A stretch of DNA of 64,000 nt from an uncultured bacterium (GTDB lineage: Bacteria; Myxococcota_A; Polyangia; Polyangiales; Houyiibacteriaceae), in NCBI GenBank assembly GCA_938024995.1, contig CALJDU010000006.1, positions 19,052 through 83,051 of the forward strand, given 5' to 3'. This document shows positions 63,797 through 64,000 of this stretch, piece after piece; position 1 is the first letter of the stretch, and each line of letters begins with the position of its first letter. The notes under the pieces are model-generated. The model searched no databases. It was not told where the DNA came from and worked only from the letters and a program-made list of their open reading frames with translations. A program made the position numbers and the translations under genes.

Positions 63797-64000
63797 TGAG
63801 GCACTCGCTCTTTGCTGGATGCGTTCACTCTGTCGCGGTCTGGACACGCAGACTCAACCCAGGGCGCTTCACAAGGTGGCTCGAACGGAGCCGGTGCGCG
63901 ATGAACGCGCTCCTGCTCAACGACGAAGAACTCAACGCGCTGGTTTGTTTCGTGATCGGTTGGGTGACGCGGTTGGCTCGCCGCCAACGAGCGAGAACGG
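63793..64000 (-). CDS. OmpA-family protein, C-terminal end only
   Basis: The frame is open from the window edge to the stop at 63793. The visible 68 residues include H-E-T-N-Q-R-V-E-F-F-V-V-E, the conserved end of OmpA domains (N-x-R-V-E-F), followed by a Pro-rich tail. It overlaps the next OmpA gene's start (ATGA), so the two form an operon. The N-terminal part is outside the window. Confidence 0.65.
   Translation of the reverse strand, partial: RSRSLAASQPRHPTDHETNQRVEFFVVEQERVHRAPAPFEPPCEAPWVESACPDRDRVNASSKERVPQ

Overview
The window is about 64 kb of GC-rich, densely coding DNA (frequent GTG/TTG starts, many ATGA/GTGA stop-start overlaps). The gene content (Tad-type secretion with FHA domains, many lipoproteins with Cys-rich repeats, AgmX/PglI-type TonB-like proteins, TSP3-OmpA proteins, sigma-54 promoter sequences, large metalloprotease lipoproteins) points to a myxobacterium (Myxococcota), perhaps near the Polyangiales/Sandaracinus side. 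That placement is an inference from gene content, not a phylogeny. No rRNA, tRNA, CRISPR array, insertion sequence or phage gene was recognised.

Layout. 1-12.9 kb: a Tad/Flp-type pilus or secretion locus (TadG-like partial, TadE-like, CpaB, secretin CpaC, FHA-CpaF ATPase, TadB, TadC, FHA-like membrane protein, TPR lipoprotein, second CpaF, another FHA-like membrane protein, lipoprotein). It has two CpaF ATPases and three FHA or FHA-like modules; no pilin, prepilin peptidase or TadZ is in view. 12.9-17.7 kb: a BioD-like protein, a small membrane protein, an AmpG-like transporter, a TPR protein and a Stig1-type Cys-rich lipoprotein. 17.7-27.4 kb: a 700-bp regulatory region with two divergent sigma-54-type promoter sequences, then two tandem paralogous metzincin-like lipoproteins of about 1450-1540 residues, closed by a classic terminator. 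27.6-30.9 kb: pyruvate dehydrogenase E1 alpha, E1 beta and E2. 31.0-32.3 kb: a lipoprotein and an MBL-fold-like protein.

32.3-43.1 kb holds the most distinctive unit: a ten-gene, tightly overlapped operon (HAD-like pseudo-phosphatase, fatty acyl reductase, second extended SDR, polysaccharide pyruvyl transferase family protein, crotonase, acyl carrier protein, acyl-AMP ligase, diacylglycerol-kinase-like enzyme, PlsC acyltransferase, TetR regulator). Two mirror-image 14-bp palindromic operators precede it. It reads as a self-regulated pathway that activates fatty acids, reduces them and assembles an unusual membrane or surface lipid.

43.1-64 kb: envelope genes. These are a TIGR02147-type regulator with two lipoproteins (one with nine Cys-rich repeats), a DUF1517-like poly-Ser protein, a Sel1-like protein, a DCC thiol oxidoreductase, a LysM/FecR protein, a CPBP protease, PilZ plus an LTA-synthase-like sulfatase, a non-coding tandem repeat, an AgmX-like TonB-domain protein, a SurA/PpiD-like chaperone, an M16 peptidase, a tandem pair of paralogous membrane proteins and two OmpA-family proteins, the last cut by the window end.
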